From Postechiella marina (lineage in GTDB: Bacteria; Bacteroidota; Bacteroidia; Flavobacteriales; Flavobacteriaceae): DNA of 64,000 nucleotides. Below the pieces are notes generated by a model. The model did not search any database, was not told where the DNA came from, and worked only from the letters and a program-made list of their open reading frames with translations. The position numbers and the translations under genes were made by a program. Below, one piece after another: positions 15,994-23,746 of this stretch. Location of the stretch: assembly GCF_039538365.1 (NCBI RefSeq), contig NZ_BAABCA010000002.1, forward strand, positions 124,001 through 188,000. The letters are read 5' to 3'. The first letter of the stretch is position 1; the number at the start of each line of letters is the position of its first letter.

Positions 15994-16521
15994 CTACTCT
16001 AAATACAAATCGATTAAACCTTCTGGGGTTTCAACAAGAATGCTTTTATTTTTTCTGTCTACTGTTAAAATAAACTCATCGTTCATTGGAATTAAAATTT
16101 CATTACCGTTGTTTTCTACCTCAAACAAAGCTTGTGCTGTAGAATCGTTAATACCGGTTATTGTACCTACTTTACCGTAATTTTTATCCTCCATGGTAAA
16201 GCCTATTACTTCGTGAAAATAAAACTTATTGCCTTCTAGTTTTGGCAATAACTCTAAGGGTAAATACACATCGCTTTTCATTAACGAATCGGCATCTGCT
16301 TCTGTGGTTACGTCTTCAAATTGAACACGTAGTAAATCAGATTTATGTAGTTGAGAGCTTTCTATAAAAAAGGGTATTAATGTTTTACGAACATCGATAA
16401 ACATGGCGTCTAGATTTTCGTAAATATCGGGTTGGTCGGTATCTAATTTAATTAAAAGTTCGCCTTTAAAACTATATTTTCTAACAATTTTACCTAGGTA
16501 AAAGCAGTCTTCTTTTTTCAT
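15994..16521 (-). CDS. rimM: 16S rRNA processing protein RimM
   Basis: The 175-residue protein has the RimM N-terminal barrel (YLGKIVRKYSFKGELLIKLDTD) and a PRC-barrel C-terminal half (KFYFHEVIGFTMEDKNYGKV ... ILIPMNDEFI). RimM binds ribosomal protein S19 in the 30S head during assembly. It follows rpsP on the - strand, as in many bacteria, separated by about 105 bp that hold a hairpin which may lower its expression relative to rpsP. Confidence 0.95.
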   Translation of the reverse strand: MKKEDCFYLGKIVRKYSFKGELLIKLDTDQPDIYENLDAMFIDVRKTLIPFFIESSQLHKSDLLRVQFEDVTTEADADSLMKSDVYLPLELLPKLEGNKFYFHEVIGFTMEDKNYGKVGTITGINDSTAQALFEVENNGNEILIPMNDEFILTVDRKNKSILVETPEGLIDLYLE

Positions 16522-16576
16522 TTATAAACTACATTTTTATATGTTCTATAATTAAGAACATAAAACTATATTATAC

Positions 16577-16606
16577 AAAAAACTCCGATAGTTATATCGG
16601 AGTTTA
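16577..16606 (-). terminator. Terminator or attenuator between rpsP and rimM
   Basis: The inverted repeat AACTCCGAT/ATCGGAGTT with a 6-nt loop is followed on the - strand by a T-run. It lies between the rpsP stop and the rimM start. Partial read-through would give more bS16 than RimM. Confidence 0.75.
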
Positions 16607-16627
16607 AAAGTATAAAAAATATATTTT

Positions 16628-17131
16628 TTATTCTTCTTCGTTAGATGCTTCTGCTTCTTCAGCTGGAGCTTCTTCTTCTACAACAGGAGCTGCTGCTGCA
16701 ATTCTTGCTTCGTTAACTGCTTTTTCTGCTGCTAATGCATCAGCTTTTGCTTTTGCTTCTACCTCAGATAAACCATCTGCTTTTGCTTGAATTTTGCCTG
16801 TTTTTTCTTCCAACCAAGCTGCAAATTTTGCTTCTGCTTGCTCTTCAGTTAAAGCACCTTTTCTAACACCACCTGCAAGGTGATTTTTTAATAATGCACC
16901 TTTGTAAGATAACAACGTTTTAGCTGTATCTGTTGGTTGCGCACCATTTTGTAACCAAGTTACTGCACCATCAACATTTAATTCTACTGTTGCTGGGTTA
17001 GTGTTTGGATTGTAAACACCTAATTTCTCTAAGTATTTACCGTCTCTTTTTGCTCTTGCATCTGCTGCAACGATCCAGTAAAAAGGTTTTCCTTTTTTAC
17101 CGTGTCTTTGTAATCTAATCTTTACTGGCAT
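16628..17131 (-). CDS. rpsP: 30S ribosomal protein bS16 with long acidic/alanine-rich tail
   Basis: Residues 1 to about 85 form the normal bS16 core (MPVKIRLQRHGKKGKPFYWIV, DGKYLEKLGVYNPNTNP). An extension of about 80 residues follows, rich in Ala, Glu and Lys and ending PVVEEEAPAEEAEASNEEE. Most bS16 proteins stop near 80-90 residues, but extended versions occur in Bacteroidota. The gene is first in the rpsP-rimM unit, with a -7 element at 17179-17186. Confidence 0.96.
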   Translation of the reverse strand: MPVKIRLQRHGKKGKPFYWIVAADARAKRDGKYLEKLGVYNPNTNPATVELNVDGAVTWLQNGAQPTDTAKTLLSYKGALLKNHLAGGVRKGALTEEQAEAKFAAWLEEKTGKIQAKADGLSEVEAKAKADALAAEKAVNEARIAAAAPVVEEEAPAEEAEASNEEE

Positions 17132-17146
17132 AATAATTAATTATTT

Positions 17147-17161
17147 GAGGTTCTCGACCTC
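17147..17161 (-). promoter_or_regulatory. Small hairpin in the rpsP leader
   Basis: The leader between the predicted transcription start and the rpsP ATG holds the inverted repeat GAGGT/ACCTC around a 5-nt loop, about 15 bp before the start codon. It could be an autoregulatory bS16 binding site; this is inference from position only. Confidence 0.35.
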
Positions 17162-17178
17162 GGTTATTAATGAGGGCG

Positions 17179-17186
17179 CAAATATA
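17179..17186 (-). promoter_or_regulatory. -7 element for rpsP
   Basis: On the - strand the bases read TATATTTG, matching TAnnTTTG, followed by CGCC and a leader of about 45 nt to the rpsP ATG. Confidence 0.6.
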
Positions 17187-17253
17187 CTATATTTTTCTAA
17201 TCTACAGTATTTTAATTTAATTTTTAGAGAATAAATTTTAGTCGAAAAATAAT

Positions 17254-17586
17254 TTATTTTAACTCTATTGAAGGATCCCAATACACAGATTTTAAATTCT
17301 GAATTTGATTATTAACCACCTCAACACCTTCACTTTCTAAAAGTTGTTGCATAAGGTTTGTGCCCTCGAAATGATGCTTACCCGTTAGTAGCCCTTTTTT
17401 ATTTACTACACGATGTGCTGGCACGTCTTTATTATGCGATCCATTCATGGCATAGCCCACCATTCTTGCACTACGTGCTGCTCCTAAATATTTGGCAATA
17501 GCACCGTAACTTGTAACCTTACCATAAGGTATAAGCTTGGCAACCTTATAAACTTTATCGAAAAAATTTAAAGTTTCGGGTTTCAT
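17254..17586 (-). CDS. atl: Alkyltransferase-like protein (ATL), MGMT family without the active cysteine
   Basis: The 110-residue protein is a stand-alone MGMT DNA-binding domain (IPYGKVTSYGAIAKYLGAARSARMVGYAM). The methyl-acceptor motif PCHRV reads PAHRV at residues 56-60, so the reactive Cys is Ala57. ATL proteins bind O6-alkylguanine, flip it out and flag it for nucleotide excision repair rather than repairing it themselves. It is the last gene of the trmB-lysE-atl run, 4 bp after the LysE gene. Confidence 0.9.
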   Translation of the reverse strand: MKPETLNFFDKVYKVAKLIPYGKVTSYGAIAKYLGAARSARMVGYAMNGSHNKDVPAHRVVNKKGLLTGKHHFEGTNLMQQLLESEGVEVVNNQIQNLKSVYWDPSIELK

Positions 17587-17590
17587 AACA

Positions 17591-18220
17591 TTACATTTCT
17601 TTAATAATATTAAACAAAGTTACTACAGATATTAAAGCTGTAATACCTCCAATAATACGATTCATGTTTTTTTGAGATGTTAATGTTTTTCCTTTTATTT
17701 TATCAAAAAAGAAAATATACATGTAAAGCGTTACAAAAGTCCCCATAGCTGCACCAGAGACATAAGCTATAATGCTTATTTTCTCGAAATCTAACCAGCC
17801 AAAAGAGGCAAATGTTATGGTTAAATAGGCTTGATATGGTATAGGAAACACATTTATACTAGACAAAAACATGCCTTGAAAAAAACGACTTTGCTTGCTT
17901 CTTATTTTTGGTTCTTTTTGGCTTTTGGGTTCGCTTTTAGCAATAAACAAAAAGTAAATTGTAATAAGTACAAAAATAACAAATGCGACACGTTGTAAAA
18001 TGTCTACAACTTCGCGATGGTTACTTAAATAGCGCGCAAATATAGAGGCTATATAGGTTTGTGCAAAAACAATAACACATACGCCTATAGAAAACATAAT
18101 ACCACGCGTATGCCCTTCTTTTAAACTTATTTTGGCAGCTGTCATGTTAAGTAAGCCTGGTGGTATAACACCCAACAAGGCAAAAAATAAACCTAAGAAA
18201 AAGATAAATGTTATACCCAT
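17591..18220 (-). CDS. LysE-family amino acid exporter
   Basis: The 209-residue membrane protein has about six hydrophobic segments and the LysE/RhtB N-terminal pattern GVIPPGLLNMTAAKISLKEGHTRG. Family members export amino acids by proton antiport. The substrate cannot be read from the sequence. It abuts trmB directly (stop at 18221, start at 18220) and the atl gene on the other side. Confidence 0.85.
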   Translation of the reverse strand: MGITFIFFLGLFFALLGVIPPGLLNMTAAKISLKEGHTRGIMFSIGVCVIVFAQTYIASIFARYLSNHREVVDILQRVAFVIFVLITIYFLFIAKSEPKSQKEPKIRSKQSRFFQGMFLSSINVFPIPYQAYLTITFASFGWLDFEKISIIAYVSGAAMGTFVTLYMYIFFFDKIKGKTLTSQKNMNRIIGGITALISVVTLFNIIKEM

Positions 18221-18898
18221 TTAATCTTTAATTTTAAATCTAATATAGGTTATAGGCTTATTTACTTCTAAGTACTGAGACTCGTAAAAGGTTTGTATGC
18301 TTGTAACATCTTCTGGGCTGCCTTCTTGTTTATATACATTGTGGTTTGCATATAATACCTCGTGGCCTGCACCATGTAATAAACCTAGTGTATAACCGTG
18401 CATAAATTCGCTATCGGTTTTTAAATTAACAACACCGTCTGGTTTTAAAATTTGCTTATAGCGTTTTAAAAACTCGGCATTTGTCATTCTATGTTTTGTA
18501 CGCTTGTATTTTATTTGAGGGTCTGGAAAGGTTATCCAAATCTCGTCTACCTCTCCTACTGCAAAGGCATGATCTATTAATTCTATTTGGGTTCTTAAAA
18601 AAGCGACATTGGGTATATTTTCTTCTATTGCTGTTTTGGCTCCTCTCCAAAAACGTGCGCCTTTTATATCTACGCCTATAAAGTTTTTATTGGGATATTT
18701 TTTTGCTAATGCAACCGAGTATTCGCCTTTACCACAACCTAACTCTAAAACAAGAGGGTTGTTGTTTTTAAAAAACGTTTTATTCCATTGGCCTTTTAAG
18801 CTGTATGTTTCTTTTACCAACTCGTCTCTACTTGGCTGGAATACATTTGCAAAGGTTTCGTTTTCTCTAAATCTTTTTAGTTTGTTTTTACTACCCAC
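18221..18898 (-). CDS. trmB: tRNA (guanine-46 N7)-methyltransferase TrmB
   Basis: The 225-residue protein has the SAM-binding motif LELGCGKGEYSVALAKKYP, the family motif FIGVDIKGARFWRGAKTA, and IWITFPDPQIKYKRTKHRM, which fits TrmB. It methylates G46 in the tRNA variable loop. It is the first gene of a tight three-gene operon with the LysE-type exporter and atl. Confidence 0.95.
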   Translation of the reverse strand: MGSKNKLKRFRENETFANVFQPSRDELVKETYSLKGQWNKTFFKNNNPLVLELGCGKGEYSVALAKKYPNKNFIGVDIKGARFWRGAKTAIEENIPNVAFLRTQIELIDHAFAVGEVDEIWITFPDPQIKYKRTKHRMTNAEFLKRYKQILKPDGVVNLKTDSEFMHGYTLGLLHGAGHEVLYANHNVYKQEGSPEDVTSIQTFYESQYLEVNKPITYIRFKIKD

Positions 18899-18998
18899 GG
18901 TTTATTAACGATTTCGTGTTACTTTTATAAATTTTTGGTAAAACTACGGAAATATAATCAAGCGATTATAAGCTTACCTTTGAATTTGGCAGAAAAGT

Positions 18999-19154
18999 GC
19001 GTTAGGGATAGCAGCGACATCCTTTTTTTGTGCTTTAAACCCATTTTATTAATAACTTTGTTTTTATACTATCTTAAAAGCTTTAAAGAAAACCTTAAAA
19101 TTATTTAAGCACAAAAAAAGATATAGCGAATAGCCCGACCCTTGTGGTAACGCC
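18999..19154 (-). repeat. Dispersed intergenic repeat, copy 1 (long form, inverted)
   Basis: This 156-bp element starts with GCGTTAGGGATAG and ends with CGACCCTTGTGGTAACGCC. Its reverse complement matches the copies at 33974-34062 and 44429-44515. Terminal GCGTTA/TAACGC and an internal A/T-rich stem (TTTTTTTGTGCTTTAA near 19023, TTAAGCACAAAAAAA near 19105) give a hairpin. It differs from the other copies by about 65 extra bases in the loop, which contain a likely promoter for the following glycosyltransferase. Confidence 0.75.
19027..19060 (+). promoter_or_regulatory. Promoter inside repeat copy 1
   Basis: TTTG at 19027-19030 (-33), a 22-nt spacer and TAACTTTG at 19053-19060 (-7) fit the Bacteroidota promoter. 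It would start transcription toward the glycosyltransferase at 19166. Confidence 0.5.
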
Positions 19155-19165
19155 AAAATAATATA

Positions 19166-20221
19166 ATGAGAAAACGAATTTTAATAGCTCCGTTAAATTG
19201 GGGTTTAGGACATGCAACACGTTGTATTCCTATTATTAAGGCTTTATTGGCTTATGGTTTTGAGCCTATTATTGCTAGCGATGGAGAGGCTTTACTGCTT
19301 TTGCAAAAGGAATTCGCGACCCTTTCTAGTATAGAGTTGCCAAGCTATAATATAACTTATGCTAAAAAAGGGAAACATTTTAAATTGAAAATGATTAAAG
19401 ATTCGCCTTATTTAATTAAAACAATTAAGGCCGAAAAAAAAGCGATTAAGGCTATTGTTGATATGCATGACATTTGCGGTATTATATCGGATAGTAGGCT
19501 TGGGGTTTACAGTAAAAAAGTGCCTTCGGTTTTTATTACGCATCAATTAAATGTTTTGAGTGGCACTACGAGCTGGCTGAGTACGAAGCTTCATCAAAAA
19601 ATTATTAAAAAATTTGATGAATGTTGGGTACCCGATAATGCAGACGAACCAAATTTAAGTGGTAAATTAGGACATACAAAGGCTTTTAAAACGCCTACTA
19701 AATATCTGGGTCTGTTAAGTAGGTTTAACAAAAAAAACATAAGTATTACCAACGATATTTTGGTGCTACTCTCTGGCCCCGAGCCACAGCGTACCTTACT
19801 GGAAGAAAAGCTTTTTAAAGAGCTTAACGCTTATAATGGAAGTATTATTTTTGTAAGAGGCGTTATGGAAAAGGAACAAAAAATAGCTATTAAGGCTAAT
19901 ATGTCTATTTATAATTTTATGACTACGGATTTGCTTGAAAAAACCATTAACCAAAGCAGATTAATTATTTCGAGATCTGGTTACACCACAATTATGGATT
20001 TGGCTAAGCTTAAAAAACATGCGTTTTTTATTGCTACTCCTGGGCAATTTGAACAAGAGTATTTGGCCTTAAGGTTAACAAAAAAAGGCTTTGTACCTAG
20101 TTGCAATCAAGATGATTTTACTGCTGAGCGTTTAAAAAATATTGATGATTTTAAGGGCTTAAAAATGTTTGATTCGCATCTGGATTTTAAAGATTTATTC
20201 GGCCTTTTCGAGTGTAAATGA
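19166..20221 (+). CDS. Glycosyltransferase of the MurG/UDP-glycosyltransferase type
   Basis: The 351-residue protein has a GT-B layout. The N-terminal LIAPLNWGLGHATRCIPIIKAL matches the acceptor loop of this group, and a C-terminal donor site lies at RSGYTTIMDLAKLKKHAFFIATPGQFEQEYLA. It would transfer a sugar from a nucleotide donor; neither sugar nor acceptor can be inferred. Its last 27 bp overlap the 3' end of the sensor kinase gene on the other strand. Confidence 0.85.
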   Translation: MRKRILIAPLNWGLGHATRCIPIIKALLAYGFEPIIASDGEALLLLQKEFATLSSIELPSYNITYAKKGKHFKLKMIKDSPYLIKTIKAEKKAIKAIVDMHDICGIISDSRLGVYSKKVPSVFITHQLNVLSGTTSWLSTKLHQKIIKKFDECWVPDNADEPNLSGKLGHTKAFKTPTKYLGLLSRFNKKNISITNDILVLLSGPEPQRTLLEEKLFKELNAYNGSIIFVRGVMEKEQKIAIKANMSIYNFMTTDLLEKTINQSRLIISRSGYTTIMDLAKLKKHAFFIATPGQFEQEYLALRLTKKGFVPSCNQDDFTAERLKNIDDFKGLKMFDSHLDFKDLFGLFECK

Positions 20222-21238
20222 AAATTCGCTACCTACATCGTACTCACTTTCTACATAAATTTTTTCGTTGTGAGCCTCTATAATATGTTTTACAATAGAT
20301 AAACCTAAACCAGAGCCTCCTACTTTACGAGATCCACTTTGGTCTACACGGTAAAAACGCTCGAAAAGTCGTGGTAAATGTTTGGCATCTAAACCTTCTC
20401 CATTATCTGTAACACGAACAATAACTTTGTTTTTAATAAGGTTTTCTATGCTTACCTCTGTGGTTCCTTTTTCGCTTCCATATTTAATAGAGTTAATTAC
20501 AAGGTTTGCTAACACTTGTTGTATACGCTCTTTATCTGCTCGTACCATAATTGGAGCATTATAATTCATGTCTAGAGTTAGCGTAATTTTTTTCTTGTGC
20601 GCTCGCATTTCTACTGTATCGAAAACATTTTTAACAAGCTCTACAATGTCAAAATCTTCCATTTCTAACCTTAAATCACCAACTTCTAATTTGGTAATCA
20701 TATCTAAATCGTTAACTATAAAACTAAGGCGTTCTACACCTTCGCTAGCACGTTTTAAATATTTTTCTCTAATTATTTTATTATCCATAGCACCATCAAG
20801 CAGTGTTAAAATATAACCCTGAATGGTAAATAAAGGTGTTTTTAATTCGTGAGATACGTTACCTAAAAACTCTTTACGGTATTGCTCTCTAACTTTTAAG
20901 GTTTCTATTTCTAACTTTTTATTACGCGCAAACTTATCGATCTCTTCTGTAAGTGTTGCCATGTTTGTTGTTATTGGCCCACGAGAAAAACTTGTAGACT
21001 CTAACAGCGTTAAGTCGTCGTAAATCTTTTTTACACGTTTATATATAAAACGTTCTACCCTAAATTGTATTACAATAAAAGAAAAAGCAAAGCAGTATAG
21101 ACCGAAACCTATAACTGGCAATACTTTTAAAGTAAAGAAAAAATATAAAAAAACACTCATAAAGAGCGTTATAAATATAGTTATATACAGCGACGTTTTA
21201 AACGCGAACCTATATGACTTTTTTATTTTATTTTGCAT
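20195..21238 (-). CDS. PhoR-like sensor histidine kinase
   Basis: The 347-residue protein has two membrane segments (about residues 16-35 and 41-58) with almost no extracytoplasmic loop. The HisKA box has phospho-acceptor H130 (GNVSHELKTP), and the HATPase has an N box (LANLVINSIKYG), G1 DNGEG (278-282) and G2 GSGLGLS (308-314). Without a sensor domain it may rely on the membrane or a partner protein, as PhoR does. Its start codon shares one base with the response regulator stop codon, so the two are one operon. Confidence 0.92.
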   Translation of the reverse strand: MQNKIKKSYRFAFKTSLYITIFITLFMSVFLYFFFTLKVLPVIGFGLYCFAFSFIVIQFRVERFIYKRVKKIYDDLTLLESTSFSRGPITTNMATLTEEIDKFARNKKLEIETLKVREQYRKEFLGNVSHELKTPLFTIQGYILTLLDGAMDNKIIREKYLKRASEGVERLSFIVNDLDMITKLEVGDLRLEMEDFDIVELVKNVFDTVEMRAHKKKITLTLDMNYNAPIMVRADKERIQQVLANLVINSIKYGSEKGTTEVSIENLIKNKVIVRVTDNGEGLDAKHLPRLFERFYRVDQSGSRKVGGSGLGLSIVKHIIEAHNEKIYVESEYDVGSEFSFTLEKAE

Positions 21239-21915
21239 TAATCTACAAACTTGTAGCCGACACCTTTAACTGTTTTAAAACTTTTGTCGCCTATTTTTTC
21301 ACGTAATTTACGAATATGTACATCTATGGTTCTACCTCCAACCACAACTTCGTTACCCCAAACTTTGTCTAAGATTTCGTCGCGTTTAAAAACTTTACCT
21401 GGTTTAGATGCCAATAAAGATAGTAATTCAAATTCTTTTCTTGGCAAAACTATTTCGTTTCCTTTTAAAATAATTTTATACTCGTCTCTATTAATAACTA
21501 AATTACCAATTTTAACGGTATCGTTTTCTTCTTCTTTAAAACGTCTTAAAAGTGCTTTTACTTTACTAACTAAAACCTTTGGCTTTATAGGTTTTGTTAT
21601 ATAATCGTCTGCTCCAGCATCAAAACCAGCAACTTGAGAGTAATCTTCGCCTCTTGCAGTTAAAAATGTAATAACAACGTCTTTTAAATCAGGGTTTTTT
21701 CGAATTAATTCGCATGCTTCAATACCATCCATTTCAGGCATCATAACATCTAAAATTATTAACTGAGGAATTTCTTTTTTTGCTTTTTTAACAGCTTCAA
21801 GACCGTTTTCTGCAGTTATTACCTGATACCCTTCATTAGACAAATTGTAACCAACTATTTCTAAAATGTCTGGTTCATCATCCACTAAAAGGATCTTGAT
21901 ATTTTTTTTATTCAT
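21238..21915 (-). CDS. PhoB/OmpR-type response regulator
   Basis: The 225-residue protein has a receiver domain with phospho-acceptor D56 (LIILDVMMPEMDG) and conserved K of ITKPIKP. A winged-helix OmpR/PhoB DNA-binding domain follows (PRKEFELLSLLASKPGKVF, then VDVHIRKLREKIG-type recognition). The frame is open to 21972, but the promoter's -7 element covers 21972-21979, so the ATG at 21915 is the start. It is paired with the sensor kinase downstream. Phosphate control is likely by family resemblance but unproven. Confidence 0.93.
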   Translation of the reverse strand: MNKKNIKILLVDDEPDILEIVGYNLSNEGYQVITAENGLEAVKKAKKEIPQLIILDVMMPEMDGIEACELIRKNPDLKDVVITFLTARGEDYSQVAGFDAGADDYITKPIKPKVLVSKVKALLRRFKEEENDTVKIGNLVINRDEYKIILKGNEIVLPRKEFELLSLLASKPGKVFKRDEILDKVWGNEVVVGGRTIDVHIRKLREKIGDKSFKTVKGVGYKFVD

Positions 21916-21971
21916 TCTGAAAAAAATTTCTTTAAGAGTTATTACTTCAAGTAAAGATAGAACTTCTAACA

Positions 21972-22003
21972 CAAATTTATAAAATTTGCCTCACAAATAA
22001 CAA
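21972..22003 (-). promoter_or_regulatory. Promoter of the response regulator-kinase operon
   Basis: On the - strand TTG (22003-22001), a 21-nt spacer and TAAATTTG (21979-21972) form a complete Bacteroidota promoter. It predicts a leader of about 50 nt before the ATG at 21915. Confidence 0.65.
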
Positions 22004-22120
22004 TAACGTAACACACAACTTACTGTAGGTTAACTTTTAGACATAAAGCATAAATCTTTAACACTTTTTTGGTACAAATTTTGATATAAATTCTTACCTT
22101 TAACAATAGAACGCTAGCTG

Positions 22121-22462
22121 ATGAAAAAAAACTACATTTTAATTACATTTTTAACTTTATGCTTCTTTGTAACCCAACTTGGGTTTGCTCAAAGCAGCTA
22201 CAGCAATGCGCCTATAAACGATAAAATAGAAAAACTTTCTATTTACCCTAACCCGGTTGCAAGCGGGAAACCGTACATTTATATTACATCTAAAAAAAAC
22301 CTAACCAAAAGCATTGAAATTTATAATGTTTTAGGTAAAAAGGTATATCAAACTATTTTAACAAGTAAAGAGTTAAATATTTCGAAGCTAAACTCTGGAG
22401 TTTATATGCTAAAAATTACAGAAGATAATATTGCAGAAACCAGAAAACTTATTATAAAATAA
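22121..22462 (+). CDS. Minimal T9SS-exported protein (type A sorting domain)
   Basis: The 113-residue protein is a signal peptide (residues 1-23, ending GFAQ), then about 15 residues, then a complete type IX secretion type A sorting domain (about 38-113). The sorting domain shows LSIYPNPVASG at its start, IEIYNVLGKKVYQ in the middle, and LNSGVYMLKITEDN...TRKLIIK at the end. Such domains normally sit behind large cargo. Here almost nothing is left as passenger after processing. It is divergent from the two-component genes and ends in a terminator. Confidence 0.9.
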   Translation: MKKNYILITFLTLCFFVTQLGFAQSSYSNAPINDKIEKLSIYPNPVASGKPYIYITSKKNLTKSIEIYNVLGKKVYQTILTSKELNISKLNSGVYMLKITEDNIAETRKLIIK

Positions 22463-22484
22463 TATAAAAAAAATCTAATTATTG

Positions 22485-22512
22485 AAGCATTGTCTGTTGG
22501 CAATGCTTTTTT
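22485..22512 (+). terminator. Terminator after the T9SS protein
   Basis: AAGCATTG/CAATGCTT hairpin with an 8-nt loop followed by a T-run, 22 bp after the stop codon. Confidence 0.8.
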
Positions 22513-22575
22513 ATTTTATATACTTTTGTCTTTCGGTTATAACAACACCAACTATTAATAAATTTCACTTTTTAA

Positions 22576-23556
22576 ATGATTGACACCAATGCCATTTTTA
22601 ATATAGAAAACAAAATTGAGTTTGAGAATTTGGCGCTACAGGTATTTAAGCATCAGTTTAACAACAATAAAGTTTACCGCTCGTTCTGCGATTTACTTTA
22701 CAAACATCCTAGCGATGTAAAGACCATAAACGACATCCCTTTTTTACCCATTCAGTTTTTTAAATCTCATAATATTTTAAGTTCACAAAACAAGGTAGAA
22801 ACCACTTTTACAAGCTCCGGAACAACAGGAGCTTTAACTAGTAAGCACCATGTTACCAATTTAAATATTTACAAAGAGAGCTTTAGGTTAGGTTTTAAAT
22901 ATTTTTATAACAATATAGAAGACTATGTTGTTTTGGCTTTATTACCATCGTATTTGGAACGCACTGGCTCTTCTTTAATATACATGGTAGATGATATGAT
23001 TTCGCAATCTAAACATAAAGAAAGTGGCTTTTATTTAGATACGATTTCTGATTTAAAAGACACTTTAATAAAACTAGATTCTGAAGGAAAAAAAGTATTA
23101 CTTATTGGCGTATCGTTTGCACTTTTAGATTTGGTTGAAGCCTTTAAATTTAATTTAAAGCATACCATTATTATGGAAACTGGCGGTATGAAAGGGCGAA
23201 GAAAAGAATTAATAAGAGCTGAGTTACACCAGAAATTAAAGCAAGGTTTTGGTGTAGATTATATACATAGTGAATACGGAATGACCGAGCTTTTAAGCCA
23301 AGGCTACTCCAAAGGACAAGGTATTTTTAATACGCCAAAATGGATGCGCATTTTAACACGTGATACCGAAGATGCGCTTAGTATACAAACCGTTGGTAAA
23401 ACAGGAGGTATTAATGTTATAGATTTAGCAAATATAAATTCCTGCTCGTTTATTGCTACACAAGATTTAGGACGTGTACACCACGATGGTAGTTTTGAAG
23501 TTATTGGCAGGTTTGATAATTCTGATATTCGGGGCTGCAACTTAATGGTATTTTAA
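22576..23556 (+). CDS. LuxE/PaaK-like acyl-protein synthetase
   Basis: The 326-residue protein belongs to the adenylate-forming acyl transferases related to LuxE. It has an ATP-binding loop TFTSSGTTGALTSKH (residues about 75-90) and SEYGMTELLSQGYS in place of the acyl-adenylate motif. LuxE activates a fatty acid and holds it on a cysteine; PaaK makes an aryl-CoA. No CoA-binding or reductase partner is adjacent, so the acceptor is unknown. It appears to be a single-gene unit. Confidence 0.85.
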   Translation: MIDTNAIFNIENKIEFENLALQVFKHQFNNNKVYRSFCDLLYKHPSDVKTINDIPFLPIQFFKSHNILSSQNKVETTFTSSGTTGALTSKHHVTNLNIYKESFRLGFKYFYNNIEDYVVLALLPSYLERTGSSLIYMVDDMISQSKHKESGFYLDTISDLKDTLIKLDSEGKKVLLIGVSFALLDLVEAFKFNLKHTIIMETGGMKGRRKELIRAELHQKLKQGFGVDYIHSEYGMTELLSQGYSKGQGIFNTPKWMRILTRDTEDALSIQTVGKTGGINVIDLANINSCSFIATQDLGRVHHDGSFEVIGRFDNSDIRGCNLMVF

Positions 23557-23695
23557 GCTACTTAATATATGTAATAAAAGAAATAAAATTTAAATAATTT
23601 TATTGTAATGTAAGGTTATAGAAATAGTAACGACTTAATATATAGCTAAGATTAAGAAAAATTTATTTTCCCAACTTAGTTGGTTGGTTATTTAA

Positions 23696-23726
23696 AAAGC
23701 CTGATTTTACAATCAGGCTTTCTTTT
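23696..23726. terminator. Bidirectional terminator between the LuxE-like gene and tyrS
   Basis: AAAGCCTGATT/AATCAGGCTTT hairpin with a 4-nt loop, T-rich on both strands, lying between convergent genes. Confidence 0.8.
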
Positions 23727-23746
23727 TGTTTTTATACTTCTTACTA

